Assembly (NCBI RefSeq): GCF_025567045.1
Contig: NZ_JAOQJK010000003.1
Coordinates: forward strand, 310,001 to 374,000
Direction: 5' to 3'
From: Barnesiella propionica
GTDB taxonomy: Bacteria > Bacteroidota > Bacteroidia > Bacteroidales > Barnesiellaceae
Length of the DNA: 64,000 nt
Part shown: in pieces, positions 54,212 through 62,964 of the stretch
Layout of the letters: every line of letters begins with the position of its first letter
How positions within the stretch are numbered: the stretch's first letter is position 1
Notes under the pieces: model-generated
What the model saw: only the letters and a program-made list of their open reading frames with translations
Database searches by the model: none
What the model was told of the DNA's origin: nothing
Program-made: the position numbers and the translations under genes

Positions 54212-55666
54212 TTACTTTTCTTTTTTCGTTAACAAAAGCAAGCCTACGAATGTAAAGAATGCATTTAATATCAACAGTTCAAAACCGAACTGATAACCGT
54301 TAAGCCAGTCTTCCGATTTTTTTTGTAAAATAAAGCACAACACCGGAGACAAAATAGCAACAATAGGAATATAGCGGTCACGTACCTTATTCTTCATAAA
54401 GATACCGAATACGAAGAGTCCCAGAATAGGACCGTAAGTATAACTGGCCAGCGCATATACCGCGTTAATGGCGCTGTCGTTACTCAACATATAGAAAGCA
54501 ACGATCACCAAACCCATGATCACGGCCATACCTACATGCACTTTCTTACGGATGCGCGACACCTCCGCTTCCTCTTTTTTACGGGTACTACCCAAAATAT
54601 CTACGGTAAAGGATGTAGTAAGGGCAGTCAATGCGGAACCGGCAGCCGAATATGCAGCAGCAACCAGTCCCAGTATGAACAATATCCCTACGATGGGAGG
54701 AAAAGAATGGTGCGTGGCGACCAGTGCAAACAACTCGTCTCCTTTTTCAGGTAAAGACAAATCGGGAGTATTTCTTACAAAATTATACATCAGTGTTCCC
54801 AGCAACAGGAATAAAGCAATTACGAAAAATTGCAGGATACTGCTCGTTACCATATTCTTCTGGGAATCGCGGAAATTCTTACAGCTCAAGTTACGCTGCA
54901 TCATATCCTGGTCGAGCCCGGTCGTAGCAATAACCATGAAAATTCCGGCGAGGAACTGCTTGAAGAAATAACGCTTGTCGTTCACATCGTCAAAGAAAAA
55001 GATACGCGACGTATCGCTGTCGGATATGGAACGAACCATCCCTCCGAAATCAAGATGCAAATGAGCCGAGATATAATAAATACACAACCCTACCGAAAGG
55101 ATAAGGCAAAAGGTCTTAAGCGTGTCGGTCCATACCAGCGACTTCACGCCTCCCTGGAACGTATAAAGCCATACCAGCCCCACCGTAAAAATAACATTCA
55201 CCGAAAACGGTAAGCCCAACGGACCGAATACCAGTGGCTGTAAAACGACACATACCACGAAAAAACGCACGGCCGCTCCCAGCATCTTCGAAACGAAAAA
55301 GAACCAAGCTCCGGTCTTATAGGACTTCATCCCGAAACGGTCTTCCAGATAACCGTATATCGAGACCAAGTTCATTTTATAAAACAAGGGAATAAGGACA
55401 AAAGCGACTAGTATCTGCCCTACGACAAATCCCAAAACCATTTGCAGATAAGAGTAAGCACTTCCTTCCACCATTCCGGGAACCGATATAAAAGTCACGC
55501 CCGAGATCGTGGAACCTATCATGGCAAAAGCCACCACATACCACGGAGATTCACGGTTTCCGACGAAAAAGCCCTGATTATCGGCCTTACGGCCCGCGAT
55601 ATATGAAATTAGGAACAACAATATGAAATAACTGGCAATCGTGACCAGAACCAAATACGGACTCAT
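54212..55666 (-). CDS. Sodium:solute symporter family protein
   Basis: The 484-residue product has 12-13 membrane helices and matches the SSS family: LISYIAGRKADNQGFFVGNR at the start, then AFAMIGSTISGVTFISVPGM, WLYTFQGGVKSLVWTDTLKT, and the sodium-site region GLVAAAYSAAGSALTALTTS. Substrate cannot be read from sequence. It starts 27 bp after the NamZ-type muramidase gene and shares its transcript, so uptake of MurNAc or a related cell-wall sugar is a reasonable inference. Confidence 0.9.
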   Translation of the reverse strand: MSPYLVLVTIASYFILLFLISYIAGRKADNQGFFVGNRESPWYVVAFAMIGSTISGVTFISVPGMVEGSAYSYLQMVLGFVVGQILVAFVLIPLFYKMNLVSIYGYLEDRFGMKSYKTGAWFFFVSKMLGAAVRFFVVCVVLQPLVFGPLGLPFSVNVIFTVGLVWLYTFQGGVKSLVWTDTLKTFCLILSVGLCIYYISAHLHLDFGGMVRSISDSDTSRIFFFDDVNDKRYFFKQFLAGIFMVIATTGLDQDMMQRNLSCKNFRDSQKNMVTSSILQFFVIALFLLLGTLMYNFVRNTPDLSLPEKGDELFALVATHHSFPPIVGILFILGLVAAAYSAAGSALTALTTSFTVDILGSTRKKEEAEVSRIRKKVHVGMAVIMGLVIVAFYMLSNDSAINAVYALASYTYGPILGLFVFGIFMKNKVRDRYIPIVAILSPVLCFILQKKSEDWLNGYQFGFELLILNAFFTFVGLLLLTKKEK

Positions 55667-55693
55667 AGGTATTTCTAAATTTAAAGGTTATTA

Positions 55694-56860
55694 TTATTCA
55701 GCATAAAGGAGATAAGGAGCCCGCTGTTTTTTAAATTTCTCCACGTCGTCTTTCCACATGGCTTTTATTTCATCGGCGCTTTTCCCTTCCTTTATCATAC
55801 GGCGTACATAATCCACGCCGATAAGTTTCTCGAAGAACGGACGGAAGAAATGATCTCCCAGGTTAAGGTTCCTGTAAGCGTCTATCACATAGGAAAGATC
55901 AAGACCTTTCTCCCATATTTCCTCATCGCTTTTGCCGCTTAGGTCTACCCCGTGACAAAGCTTATTCAGCAAAGGCGGATTTTTGGCGCCAGGGACACTA
56001 CGGGGAGTGAACGAATAACTGTAACCTGTCATATTGGGATGACCGTACACCTTGAACGGCTTATCTGTTCCTCTTCCCAAGCTTACCGGGGTAGCTTCGA
56101 ACAAACAGGTGGAAGGATACAAATAAATAGATTTCATGTCGGGTAAGTTAGGCGACGGAGCGACAGGCAGCTCATACATTGTGCGATGTGTGTAATTTTT
56201 ACATTTAACAACCGTAACATCGCAGGTACGCGACGCCGTAAGCCAACGCTCCCCATTTACCATCATGGCAATCTCTCCCAGAGTCATACCATGCACAACC
56301 GGAACAGGCAGCCACCCCACCCCCGATTTATATCGCATATCCAGTATCGGGCCGTCCACATAATGTCCGTTGGGATTGGGCCGGTCGAGAATCAGCACTT
56401 TTTTATTGAACTCGGCGCAAGCATCCATCATCTTAACCATCGTTACATAATAAGTGTAGAAACGAAGGCCGACATCCTGTATGTCCACTATTAAAATATC
56501 GAAAGAACCCATTGCCTCGTTTCCCGGGCGGTTGAGTCCTCCTTCATACAAGGAACGAATAGGAATTCCGGTCTTTTCATCCACCGAACTTTTCACATGT
56601 TCGCCGGCATCCGCCGTTCCGCGAAATCCATGTTCAGGGGAAAATATAGCCGTAACGTTATACTTTTCCCGGTGCAACATATCCACCAGATGCTCATTCC
56701 CGATCATACCGGTATGATTGGAAAGGACGGCGATACGTTTATTTTTTAAAATAGGCAAATACACGTTGGTCTGTTCGGCTCCAACAATTACTTTTCCGGT
56801 CTTAGCCTGGCAACAAAACGTTATTGCGAAGCATAAAATAAGGAGTCTTAGCACTTTCAT
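55694..56860 (-). CDS. namZ: NamZ-type exo-beta-N-acetylmuramidase (DUF1343)
   Basis: The 388-residue product begins MKVLRLLILCFAITFCCQAK, a signal peptide with no proper lipobox, so it should be periplasmic or secreted. The DUF1343 core is clear: AVLSNHTGMIG, FSPEHGFRGTADAGEHV, LYEGGLNRP, DIQDVGLRFYTYYVTM, LDRPNPNG, and PVVHGMTLGEIAMMVNGE. NamZ enzymes release N-acetylmuramic acid from the non-reducing end of peptidoglycan fragments. The ATG at 56860 was chosen because the signal peptide starts there. It heads a two-gene operon with a sodium symporter, which suggests a cell-wall sugar scavenging or recycling unit. Confidence 0.88.
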   Translation of the reverse strand: MKVLRLLILCFAITFCCQAKTGKVIVGAEQTNVYLPILKNKRIAVLSNHTGMIGNEHLVDMLHREKYNVTAIFSPEHGFRGTADAGEHVKSSVDEKTGIPIRSLYEGGLNRPGNEAMGSFDILIVDIQDVGLRFYTYYVTMVKMMDACAEFNKKVLILDRPNPNGHYVDGPILDMRYKSGVGWLPVPVVHGMTLGEIAMMVNGERWLTASRTCDVTVVKCKNYTHRTMYELPVAPSPNLPDMKSIYLYPSTCLFEATPVSLGRGTDKPFKVYGHPNMTGYSYSFTPRSVPGAKNPPLLNKLCHGVDLSGKSDEEIWEKGLDLSYVIDAYRNLNLGDHFFRPFFEKLIGVDYVRRMIKEGKSADEIKAMWKDDVEKFKKQRAPYLLYAE

Positions 56861-57031
56861 TAGACAAGATTTGATGATTTTTACAAACATACGGAGAAAA
56901 ACTATAATTACAGTCATTATACTCTAAAAATAGTTTAATATATCTCAAAAAGATAATTTATATGCCACTGACAAATATTTTTATCATGAAAAGAAATACA
57001 AAGGGAAACCGTTTGTGCTGAATCATAAAAA

Positions 57032-57059
57032 GGGCGGATGCCGTTACCGGCACTCGCCC
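57032..57059 (-). terminator. Orphan terminator-like hairpin
   Basis: The stem is interrupted by a symmetric 3-base internal loop and ends in a T-run on the minus strand. It sits between divergent genes, so the transcript it ends is not identified. Confidence 0.5.
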
Positions 57060-57163
57060 CTTCTACTTCTTAAAATCAAACTAAATAACAACACTATAAC
57101 CTATATATTTTACAAACCACTTTCACCATATAGGTAGTAACCGGAGACAAATACCGTTACTCT

Positions 57164-57195
57164 TTTGCTATAAAACAAAATAACTTGTATTTTTG
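57164..57195 (+). promoter_or_regulatory. Promoter of the HpaII-like/rnhB pair
   Basis: TTTG (57164-57167), a 20-base spacer and TATTTTTG (57188-57195) make a consensus Bacteroidetes promoter, one of the best in the window. It lies 26 bp before the ATG. Confidence 0.7.
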
Positions 57196-57221
57196 TTCTG
57201 CAAACGCTAAAAAAACAATTC

Positions 57222-58295
57222 ATGGCACTATCGGGAAACAGTAATGATTGGTCAGGTGTCTACGCCCTTGTCGAGATTTTACATACCGGTTCTTTAATCC
57301 CCGGCGCGCCGAACCTTTCGGCACAAGATACGGAAATGCCTGTAAGCCGTGTTTACCGGGAAGATGTTCAGGGTATCGTAACATACCGGATACAGCCTGA
57401 AAAAATAACGGTAAAATGCGGCGATGCCGAAACAGAGATATGCCGGGAAGAATTGGAACAAGCAGCCAATGTATTATTCAGCCATATCCGGAAAGGACTG
57501 CCGGAAGAAAACGAAATACCGGAAGCAGAAGACATGCTGGAGAAACTTCGGTTCTCGGAATTTCAATCCGTATCGGAAGACAGAAGTGACTTCACCGTTT
57601 TCTATTTCAATACCGGAACCGGCTGCGAACAAAGCTCTCCGGTAACAGTAAAGTCCCTTCCGGCGGGAGTTTTCCTGCTCCCGGCCCACCGGGCCGCCAA
57701 TCTGAAATACGACATCCTGCAGGTAAAATTCTCCAATCCCGAATCGAACAGGATCAACCGGATAGACGGTCCGCAGGAAGTACGAATGGGGCTCATAGAG
57801 ATTATGAGACTGGGAGCTAAATTAAAATATACGGCTCCGGAGAGCAAGATATTCCAAGACAACCTTTCCCTCGTCGACCTGCACTTCCCCAAATTACTGG
57901 CGGAGATCACACGGTTGTTCTTCACGACGGAACTAACTACCGTGGAAACAATCGTCGAAGAGATAAAAGTTACCAACCCGTACAAAATACGGGAAGAACT
58001 CATCATAAAGAACGGTTTTTACGAATACAAAGTAAAACAATTCCTGCATGCCCTGACCGCAGGTATGAAACCGGCCAAGATATACCGGGGATACGGCCGT
58101 CCTCTTTCCCATCTGCTTGTTACCCGGAAAGGCGGATTGCGCTTCTACTCGGCGGACGATCCGGAACCCTTCGACAATTATCTTTTCCGTAACGCCCGTT
58201 TACAAGTAGCGGATTGTGAAAAGCATAAATTCGGTTTCATAGAGAAAGAGAACGGACAATGGCTTATCAAACTGAACACGACCATTTCATTATAA
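57222..58295 (+). CDS. HpaII-family restriction endonuclease, without a companion methyltransferase
   Basis: The 357-residue product matches the HpaII family (CCGG-cutting type II enzyme, about 358 residues) along its length. It has the N-terminal NDWSGVYALVEILHTGSLIP, the central LVDLHFPKLLAEITRLFF, NPYKIREELIIKNGFYEYKV and LVTRKGGLRFY, and the C-terminal DNYLFRNARL and HKFGFIEKENGQWLIKLNTT. No DNA methyltransferase gene is next to it. It is followed 6 bp later by rnhB and shares a strong promoter with it. CCGG sites abound in the surrounding DNA, including within this gene, so the host must be methylated from elsewhere, or the enzyme is inactive, tightly controlled or repurposed. Confidence 0.8.
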   Translation: MALSGNSNDWSGVYALVEILHTGSLIPGAPNLSAQDTEMPVSRVYREDVQGIVTYRIQPEKITVKCGDAETEICREELEQAANVLFSHIRKGLPEENEIPEAEDMLEKLRFSEFQSVSEDRSDFTVFYFNTGTGCEQSSPVTVKSLPAGVFLLPAHRAANLKYDILQVKFSNPESNRINRIDGPQEVRMGLIEIMRLGAKLKYTAPESKIFQDNLSLVDLHFPKLLAEITRLFFTTELTTVETIVEEIKVTNPYKIREELIIKNGFYEYKVKQFLHALTAGMKPAKIYRGYGRPLSHLLVTRKGGLRFYSADDPEPFDNYLFRNARLQVADCEKHKFGFIEKENGQWLIKLNTTISL

Positions 58296-58301
58296 CCGCT
58301 T

Positions 58302-58898
58302 ATGTTACTGCCTTATTTAGAAAAGAACCGTATAGAGGCCGGCTGTGACGAGGCCGGAAGAGGATGTCTCGCAGGAGCCGTTTTTGCGTCTGCCGTCATT
58401 CTGCCGCCGGATTTCCGAAACGAATTACTCAACGATTCCAAACAACTTTCCGAAAAACAACGTTACCGGCTCAGACCCGTCATAGAAAAAGAGGCGGTCG
58501 CCTGGGCCATCGGTATCGTCACCCCGGAAGAGATCGACAAAATAAATATCCTCAACGCCTCTTTCCTCGCCATGCACCGGGCGGTGGAACAGCTCGCACC
58601 AGAACCTGAGCACCTGCTTATCGACGGCAACAGGTTCAAACCATACCCCGGTATAAAACATACCTGTGTGATCAAAGGCGACGGCAAATACCTCTCCATC
58701 GCCGCCGCCTCTGTCCTGGCAAAAACATACCGCGACGACTATATGCAGGAACTGCATAAGCAATTCCCGCAATACAGATGGGACAGGAATAAAGGATATC
58801 CTACAAAAGCGCACCGTACTGCCATACAGGAGACCGGAGCCTCTCCCTACCACCGGATGACATTCCAGTTACTGGAACGCCAGCTTGCCATATTCTGA
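58302..58898 (+). CDS. rnhB: Ribonuclease HII
   Basis: The 198-residue product removes ribonucleotides from DNA and RNA in RNA/DNA hybrids. The acidic catalytic residues are in [11 protein letters not shown] and in LLIDGNRF, with the conserved [20 protein letters not shown] and [20 protein letters not shown]. Length is normal. It starts 6 bp after the HpaII-like gene and is co-transcribed with it. Confidence 0.96.
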   Translation: MLLPYLEKNRIEAGCDEAGRGCLAGAVFASAVILPPDFRNELLNDSKQLSEKQRYRLRPVIEKEAVAWAIGIVTPEEIDKINILNASFLAMHRAVEQLAPEPEHLLIDGNRFKPYPGIKHTCVIKGDGKYLSIAAASVLAKTYRDDYMQELHKQFPQYRWDRNKGYPTKAHRTAIQETGASPYHRMTFQLLERQLAIF

Positions 58899-58991
58899 GG
58901 AATCCCTGAAAAATTCAGCGCACTGATAATAAAATATCTGCCCTAAGTTTTATTACTAATTGAAATAAGCATCACTACAGAAACTTGAAAT

Positions 58992-59207
58992 GTGATGGGA
59001 TATGGTAACTTATATAACATCGTATCAAAACATTGCTGTCCCCGGATAAAAGAGGTGGATATCGACAGGGAAATACCGGAATGGGAACTCCGGGGATATA
59101 ACACAACACGACCGAAGATTTTCAGTCCCGCCTTAGAATATGAAAAAGCAGCCGTGAAAAAAATCCCGATCCGAGAAAAGAATATACAAGATATAGCAAT
59201 ATATTAA
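58992..59207 (+). CDS. Small uncertain ORF
   Basis: A 71-codon frame from a GTG (or the ATG directly after it) encodes a hydrophilic peptide (MGYGNLYNIVSKHCCPRIKE ...). I do not recognise it. It lies between rnhB and a convergent gene with no clear promoter, and may be a chance ORF or a relic. Confidence 0.25.
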   Translation: MMGYGNLYNIVSKHCCPRIKEVDIDREIPEWELRGYNTTRPKIFSPALEYEKAAVKKIPIREKNIQDIAIY

Positions 59208-59311
59208 AATCATTTAAAAACACAAATATATTTCGATATATTTTTATTGAATATCAATAATTATTTATTGATTAAGCATCTAACAATCTTCTACGTCTTT
59301 CATCCTTCCCA

Positions 59312-59360
59312 TATAAGCGAAAGCAGGTTTTCCGTTACGGGAAACCTACTTTCGCTTATA
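59312..59360. terminator. Long hairpin between rnhB and the DUF4831 gene
   Basis: TATAAGCGAAAG pairs with CTTTCGCTTATA (12 bp), then after a mismatch AGGTTT with AAACCT, one wobble and CC with GG, closing on GTTAC. The plus strand continues TTTTAC. It lies 21 bp past the DUF4831 stop and likely serves both directions. Confidence 0.75.
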
Positions 59361-59380
59361 TTTTACTTCGTCTTATTAAT

Positions 59381-60445
59381 CTATTTCCCAATCTCACGGA
59401 TAGCTCCTGTCTCCGGATAAAATATCACATAAGAAGGAGATTTCTTATCGGTGAAAAGAGAGGGGTCTAATCCGAATATCACCCCGAATTGAGCTACCTG
59501 TACCTGTGTTCTGCAATATACCTTATTATTATAAGTTACCGAAACTTCGGCTTTACCAGGAATACAATAAGCTACTCCGTCTTTCGGCATCTTTTTCTCT
59601 TTGCCTTTATTATCCACAGGCAATTCACCTTTCTGCGTTATCTCCACATTAAGATATACCGGAGCCCCACTCACATCTTCTTTACTCACAATGCCATAAA
59701 AATCGGATAAACGGAAAATCACGTCGTTCTTTACATCGCCTGTAGGAACGTATGTGAAATGCTTGACTACGGTTTCTGTCTGGGTAGTACCCATAAATAA
59801 TGCCGTAAGGGCTGCCTCCTGCTCGTCCAGTTGAGTCATTACCAATTTGAACGATTCACCGTCAGCAGGCAGTTTATCCACTTCCCCTGTCACCAGATTG
59901 ACCCGGCTTTCCCGGATACGATAAATCTGCTTGGCTGCGACTTCGGCCATTCGGGAAGTAGAACCGGACATCAGCAGTTCTTCGGACATCACCGAAGCAT
60001 ACTGGTTATTATCCAAGGGAGAGGATTTACGGGCCATAGGTTTGGTCACATTTACACTGTCCAGTACCGGATCGGCATTTATCGAGAGGGGCAATCCTTC
60101 TTTACTCAGGAAAATAAACGGTGTCGTACCCACCTTGCACTGGATAAGATATTGCTCCTCTTTATTAGGTATACCGAAAGGATAAACTTTCACGGCAGTG
60201 AGTTCCCAGCTCTCGCTATTTTCCGTTATCGCTCCTTTCACGCCCATATACTTCTCGGCATATTTATAATAGGGTCCGGCTTTCCGGATGGTCTTCGTAG
60301 CGACGACTTCAATATCCAGCGCCGTTGTCGGCAGAGAATAGATCAGTCCGTATTCATTGTGCTTACCTGCAGTCAGTTTCTGCGTTTCCTGAGCCGAAGC
60401 ACAAAAAACGACCAACGCGCATATCGAAAGTATCCACTTTTTCAT
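59381..60445 (-). CDS. DUF4831 family protein
   Basis: The 354-residue product has a signal peptide (MKKWILSICALVVFCASAQE, likely cut after ASA) and a mature part beginning KHNEYGLIYSLPTTALDIEV, which I recognise as DUF4831, a Bacteroidetes family of unknown function found in the envelope. Other conserved-looking segments are AGPYYKYAEKYMGV and the IFGLDPSLF and YFYPETGAIREIGK-like end. It stands alone. Confidence 0.8.
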   Translation of the reverse strand: MKKWILSICALVVFCASAQETQKLTAGKHNEYGLIYSLPTTALDIEVVATKTIRKAGPYYKYAEKYMGVKGAITENSESWELTAVKVYPFGIPNKEEQYLIQCKVGTTPFIFLSKEGLPLSINADPVLDSVNVTKPMARKSSPLDNNQYASVMSEELLMSGSTSRMAEVAAKQIYRIRESRVNLVTGEVDKLPADGESFKLVMTQLDEQEAALTALFMGTTQTETVVKHFTYVPTGDVKNDVIFRLSDFYGIVSKEDVSGAPVYLNVEITQKGELPVDNKGKEKKMPKDGVAYCIPGKAEVSVTYNNKVYCRTQVQVAQFGVIFGLDPSLFTDKKSPSYVIFYPETGAIREIGK

Positions 60446-60527
60446 AAATCATATTTTTAAAAATGTAATTCTTTTACCGTCATTATACACAAAGATATAA
60501 AAAGTTAACCAAAAACAGACCTCCGGT

Positions 60528-62042
60528 TTATTTTATCTGCCGGTATGCTTTGCCCAAGTAATTAATTATATCATTCGCCGTAATAAACTCTTCCGACTCA
60601 TTTTCGGCTGCCAGGTCTCCGGCCATACCATGCAAAAACACCCCCGTAACAGCCGCCTGAGGAGCAGAAAGTCCCTGAGCCATCAATCCGGTAATCACCC
60701 CGGTAAGGACGTCACCGCTTCCCGCCGTAGCCATACCGGAATTGCCCGAACTATTGAAAAAGACATTTCCTTCCGGTAAAACGGTAGCTGTATAAGCTCC
60801 TTTGAGGACAACGACCAGTTTATAGCGGCGCGCTACCTCTACGGCTTCTTCCAGCCTCTGATAATCGGTCGCATGAATCCCGAACATACGGTCGAACTCT
60901 TTCACATGAGGAGTTATAACAGAATAAGCCGGAAGCTGCGCCAGCAAGTCGGGTTTCTTAGCTATGCAATTAAGGGCATCGGCATCGAAAACAGCAGGAT
61001 AACGTAACTGCCGGAGTAAATCGGCCAAGGCCTTTATGGATGCGTCGTTACAACCGATTCCCGGACCTACGGCAATAGCCTGGTATCTCCGCTTTATCAA
61101 TATTTCAGTCAGTTGTGTCTCATTTTTATCCGGTTCAAAAAGAGCTTCGGGAACGGCCGTCTGCAGAATATCGTATCCGCAACGGGGCGCATGGACGGTG
61201 ACCAGACCGGCTCCGGCATGCATCACCGCCCTGGCCGACAATACAGCAGCTCCCATCATCCCATATTGTCCGGCAATCAACAAGACATGCCCGTAATCCC
61301 GTTTATCGGAGAAACGGGTGCGGACAGGGAGCAACTGGGACACGTCACAACGCTCCACCAGACTGTACGGGGAAGGCCGTTCTTCCAGAATATCGGGATG
61401 CAAACCGGCGTCGATAATCTTAAATTCCCCTACGTACCGGGCGTTTTCGGACATCAGGAAAGCCAGCTTTGGAAATTGGATCGAAAGAGTAAGAACCGCA
61501 CGTATGATATCCCGGGGATTATTCTCCAAATTATTTTCTCCGAAAAGTCCCGAAGGTATATCGATAGAAACGACCTGGGCTCCCGAATCATTAATAAGCC
61601 GTACCAGAGAAACGAATCCTCCCGAAAGAGGCTTATTGAGTCCGGCTCCGAACAATCCGTCTATAACCAAATCGCTGTCCGTTAACTGAGGGGGAATAAA
61701 TTCGTCCTTAATCTCGGTAAACTGCAAGGACTCGCATTCCATCAACCGCTCTTTATTCGTCTGCGTACACGGCGATAATCCTTTTTCAGGACAGGTATTG
61801 AACAAATATACGATGGGGGCGTAACCATGGTCGCATAATATACGGGCTACGGCAAGAGCATCACCCCCGTTATTTCCGGGACCCGCGAACACGTACAGAC
61901 GCGTACTGCGGGGCCAGCGGGACAAGATCTCAAGGGACATAGCGGAAGCTACTCTTTCCATAAGATCTATATGAGATATGGGTTCATGTTCGATCGTATA
62001 TTCATCCAGCGTTCTTATATCATTCGTAGAAAAAATTTTCAT
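60528..62042 (-). CDS. nnr: Bifunctional NAD(P)H-hydrate epimerase/dehydratase
   Basis: The 504-residue product repairs damaged NADH and NADPH hydrates. Residues 1-about 215 are the YjeF_N epimerase (FAGPGNNGGDALAVARIL, DLVIDGLFGAGLNKPLSGGF). The rest is the ADP-dependent dehydratase (GYDILQTAVPEALFEPDKNE, VGPGIGCN, VFDADALNCI, VITPHVKEFDRMFG) with the C-terminal NSGNSGMATAGSGDVLTGVI motif. Length is that of the fused enzyme. It stands alone, with a TAnnTTTG element (TATTTTTG, minus strand) at 62151-62158. Confidence 0.95.
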   Translation of the reverse strand: MKIFSTNDIRTLDEYTIEHEPISHIDLMERVASAMSLEILSRWPRSTRLYVFAGPGNNGGDALAVARILCDHGYAPIVYLFNTCPEKGLSPCTQTNKERLMECESLQFTEIKDEFIPPQLTDSDLVIDGLFGAGLNKPLSGGFVSLVRLINDSGAQVVSIDIPSGLFGENNLENNPRDIIRAVLTLSIQFPKLAFLMSENARYVGEFKIIDAGLHPDILEERPSPYSLVERCDVSQLLPVRTRFSDKRDYGHVLLIAGQYGMMGAAVLSARAVMHAGAGLVTVHAPRCGYDILQTAVPEALFEPDKNETQLTEILIKRRYQAIAVGPGIGCNDASIKALADLLRQLRYPAVFDADALNCIAKKPDLLAQLPAYSVITPHVKEFDRMFGIHATDYQRLEEAVEVARRYKLVVVLKGAYTATVLPEGNVFFNSSGNSGMATAGSGDVLTGVITGLMAQGLSAPQAAVTGVFLHGMAGDLAAENESEEFITANDIINYLGKAYRQIK

Positions 62043-62150
62043 TTTATATCGTTCTGTCGGCTAAGTTATACCTAATATACGTAGAAAAACATAATATACT
62101 GCCTGTATAAAACAAGCGTTTTACTCCTTTTTTGTCAAGTCATCGTGATA

Positions 62151-62158
62151 CAAAAATA
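62151..62158 (-). promoter_or_regulatory. Possible nnr promoter
   Basis: The minus strand reads TATTTTTG, matching TAnnTTTG, but it is over 100 bp from the nnr start and has no nearby -33 element. Confidence 0.3.
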
Positions 62159-62166
62159 ATAGTTTT

Positions 62167-62316
62167 ATGGAGAACCGCATAAAAAAATATACAAAAGGAT
62201 TATATTTATTATTTTTCACCGGAATGCTGACAATCCCGGGATATATATCACTGTACCACAATAAACAACTGACAACTAAATTACATATAACCCGACAGGA
62301 ATTCGCAAAATTCTAA
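62167..62316 (+). CDS. Small ORF encoding a possible 49-residue membrane peptide
   Basis: The frame reads MENRIKKYTKGLYLLFFTGM, then LTIPGYISLYHNKQLTTKLH and a short tail. A basic start precedes a hydrophobic stretch of about 20 residues, as in small membrane proteins. It lies between divergent nnr and hpt. No promoter of its own is clear and I know no homologue, so it may be spurious. Confidence 0.35.
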   Translation: MENRIKKYTKGLYLLFFTGMLTIPGYISLYHNKQLTTKLHITRQEFAKF

Positions 62317-62347
62317 CCCACTATTTTTTCTTTATTCTTATTTATTG

Positions 62348-62355
62348 TAAATTTG
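62348..62355 (+). promoter_or_regulatory. Probable hpt promoter
   Basis: TAAATTTG matches TAnnTTTG, 30 bp before the hpt ATG, with a T-rich -33 region. Confidence 0.55.
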
Positions 62356-62385
62356 CAGCTTAATTCAATTCATATACATTAGCCG

Positions 62386-62922
62386 ATGAGCACAATTCAG
62401 ATCAAGGACCGTCTGTTTAAACCCTATATAGACCGTAGTAGTATTGATTCTGCCGTTAAACGTTTGGCTGCTCAGATGAACAAAGACCTGGCGGGGAAAA
62501 GGCCTCTCTTTCTTTGTGTACTGAACGGAGCTTTCATGTTCGCTGCCGATCTCTTCCGGGAAATAAACGTCGATGCCGAAATAACTTTCATCCGTATGAA
62601 ATCTTATGAAGGCACACAGTCCACAGGTATTATCAAACAGATTTACGGATTGCAGGAAGATATTAAAGACCGCACCGTCGTTATCGTGGAAGACATCGTA
62701 GACACAGGATTCACCATGCAGAACCTGAAAAAGCAACTGGAAGAGAAAAACCCCAAAGAAATAAAGGTAGCGACTCTGCTGTTCAAACCCGATTCGTTAC
62801 AATGCGACGTGAAACTCGATTACGTGGCATTTGAAATTCCGAAAGCATTTATCGTAGGATACGGACTGGATTACGACGAGTTGGGACGTAATCTCAAAGA
62901 CATATATGTAGTTACCGAATAA
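62386..62922 (+). CDS. hpt: Hypoxanthine phosphoribosyltransferase
   Basis: The 178-residue product salvages hypoxanthine (and guanine) to IMP (and GMP) with PRPP. The PRPP-binding motif is VVIVEDIVDTGFTM. The conserved FLCVLNGAFMFAADLFREIN and the C-terminal FIVGYGLDYDELGRNLKDIY are present. It is followed 42 bp later by adk, a purine-linked neighbour, and probably shares its transcript. Confidence 0.95.
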   Translation: MSTIQIKDRLFKPYIDRSSIDSAVKRLAAQMNKDLAGKRPLFLCVLNGAFMFAADLFREINVDAEITFIRMKSYEGTQSTGIIKQIYGLQEDIKDRTVVIVEDIVDTGFTMQNLKKQLEEKNPKEIKVATLLFKPDSLQCDVKLDYVAFEIPKAFIVGYGLDYDELGRNLKDIYVVTE

Positions 62923-62964
62923 GGTATTGCGGTATAAATGGTTATTAATTAAGGAAAAAAGAGG

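Larger units (their letters stand above)
56861..57221. other. Divergent intergenic region with an isolated hairpin
   Basis: No protein gene is visible between namZ and the HpaII-like gene. A hairpin at 57032-57059 (GGGCG-GAT-GCCG against CGGC-ACT-CGCCC, loop TTAC) is followed on the minus strand by CTTTTTATG, like a terminator, although no gene reads into it from that side. A minus-strand small RNA starting near 57,100 is one explanation. The promoter of the next gene lies at 57164-57195. Confidence 0.4.
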
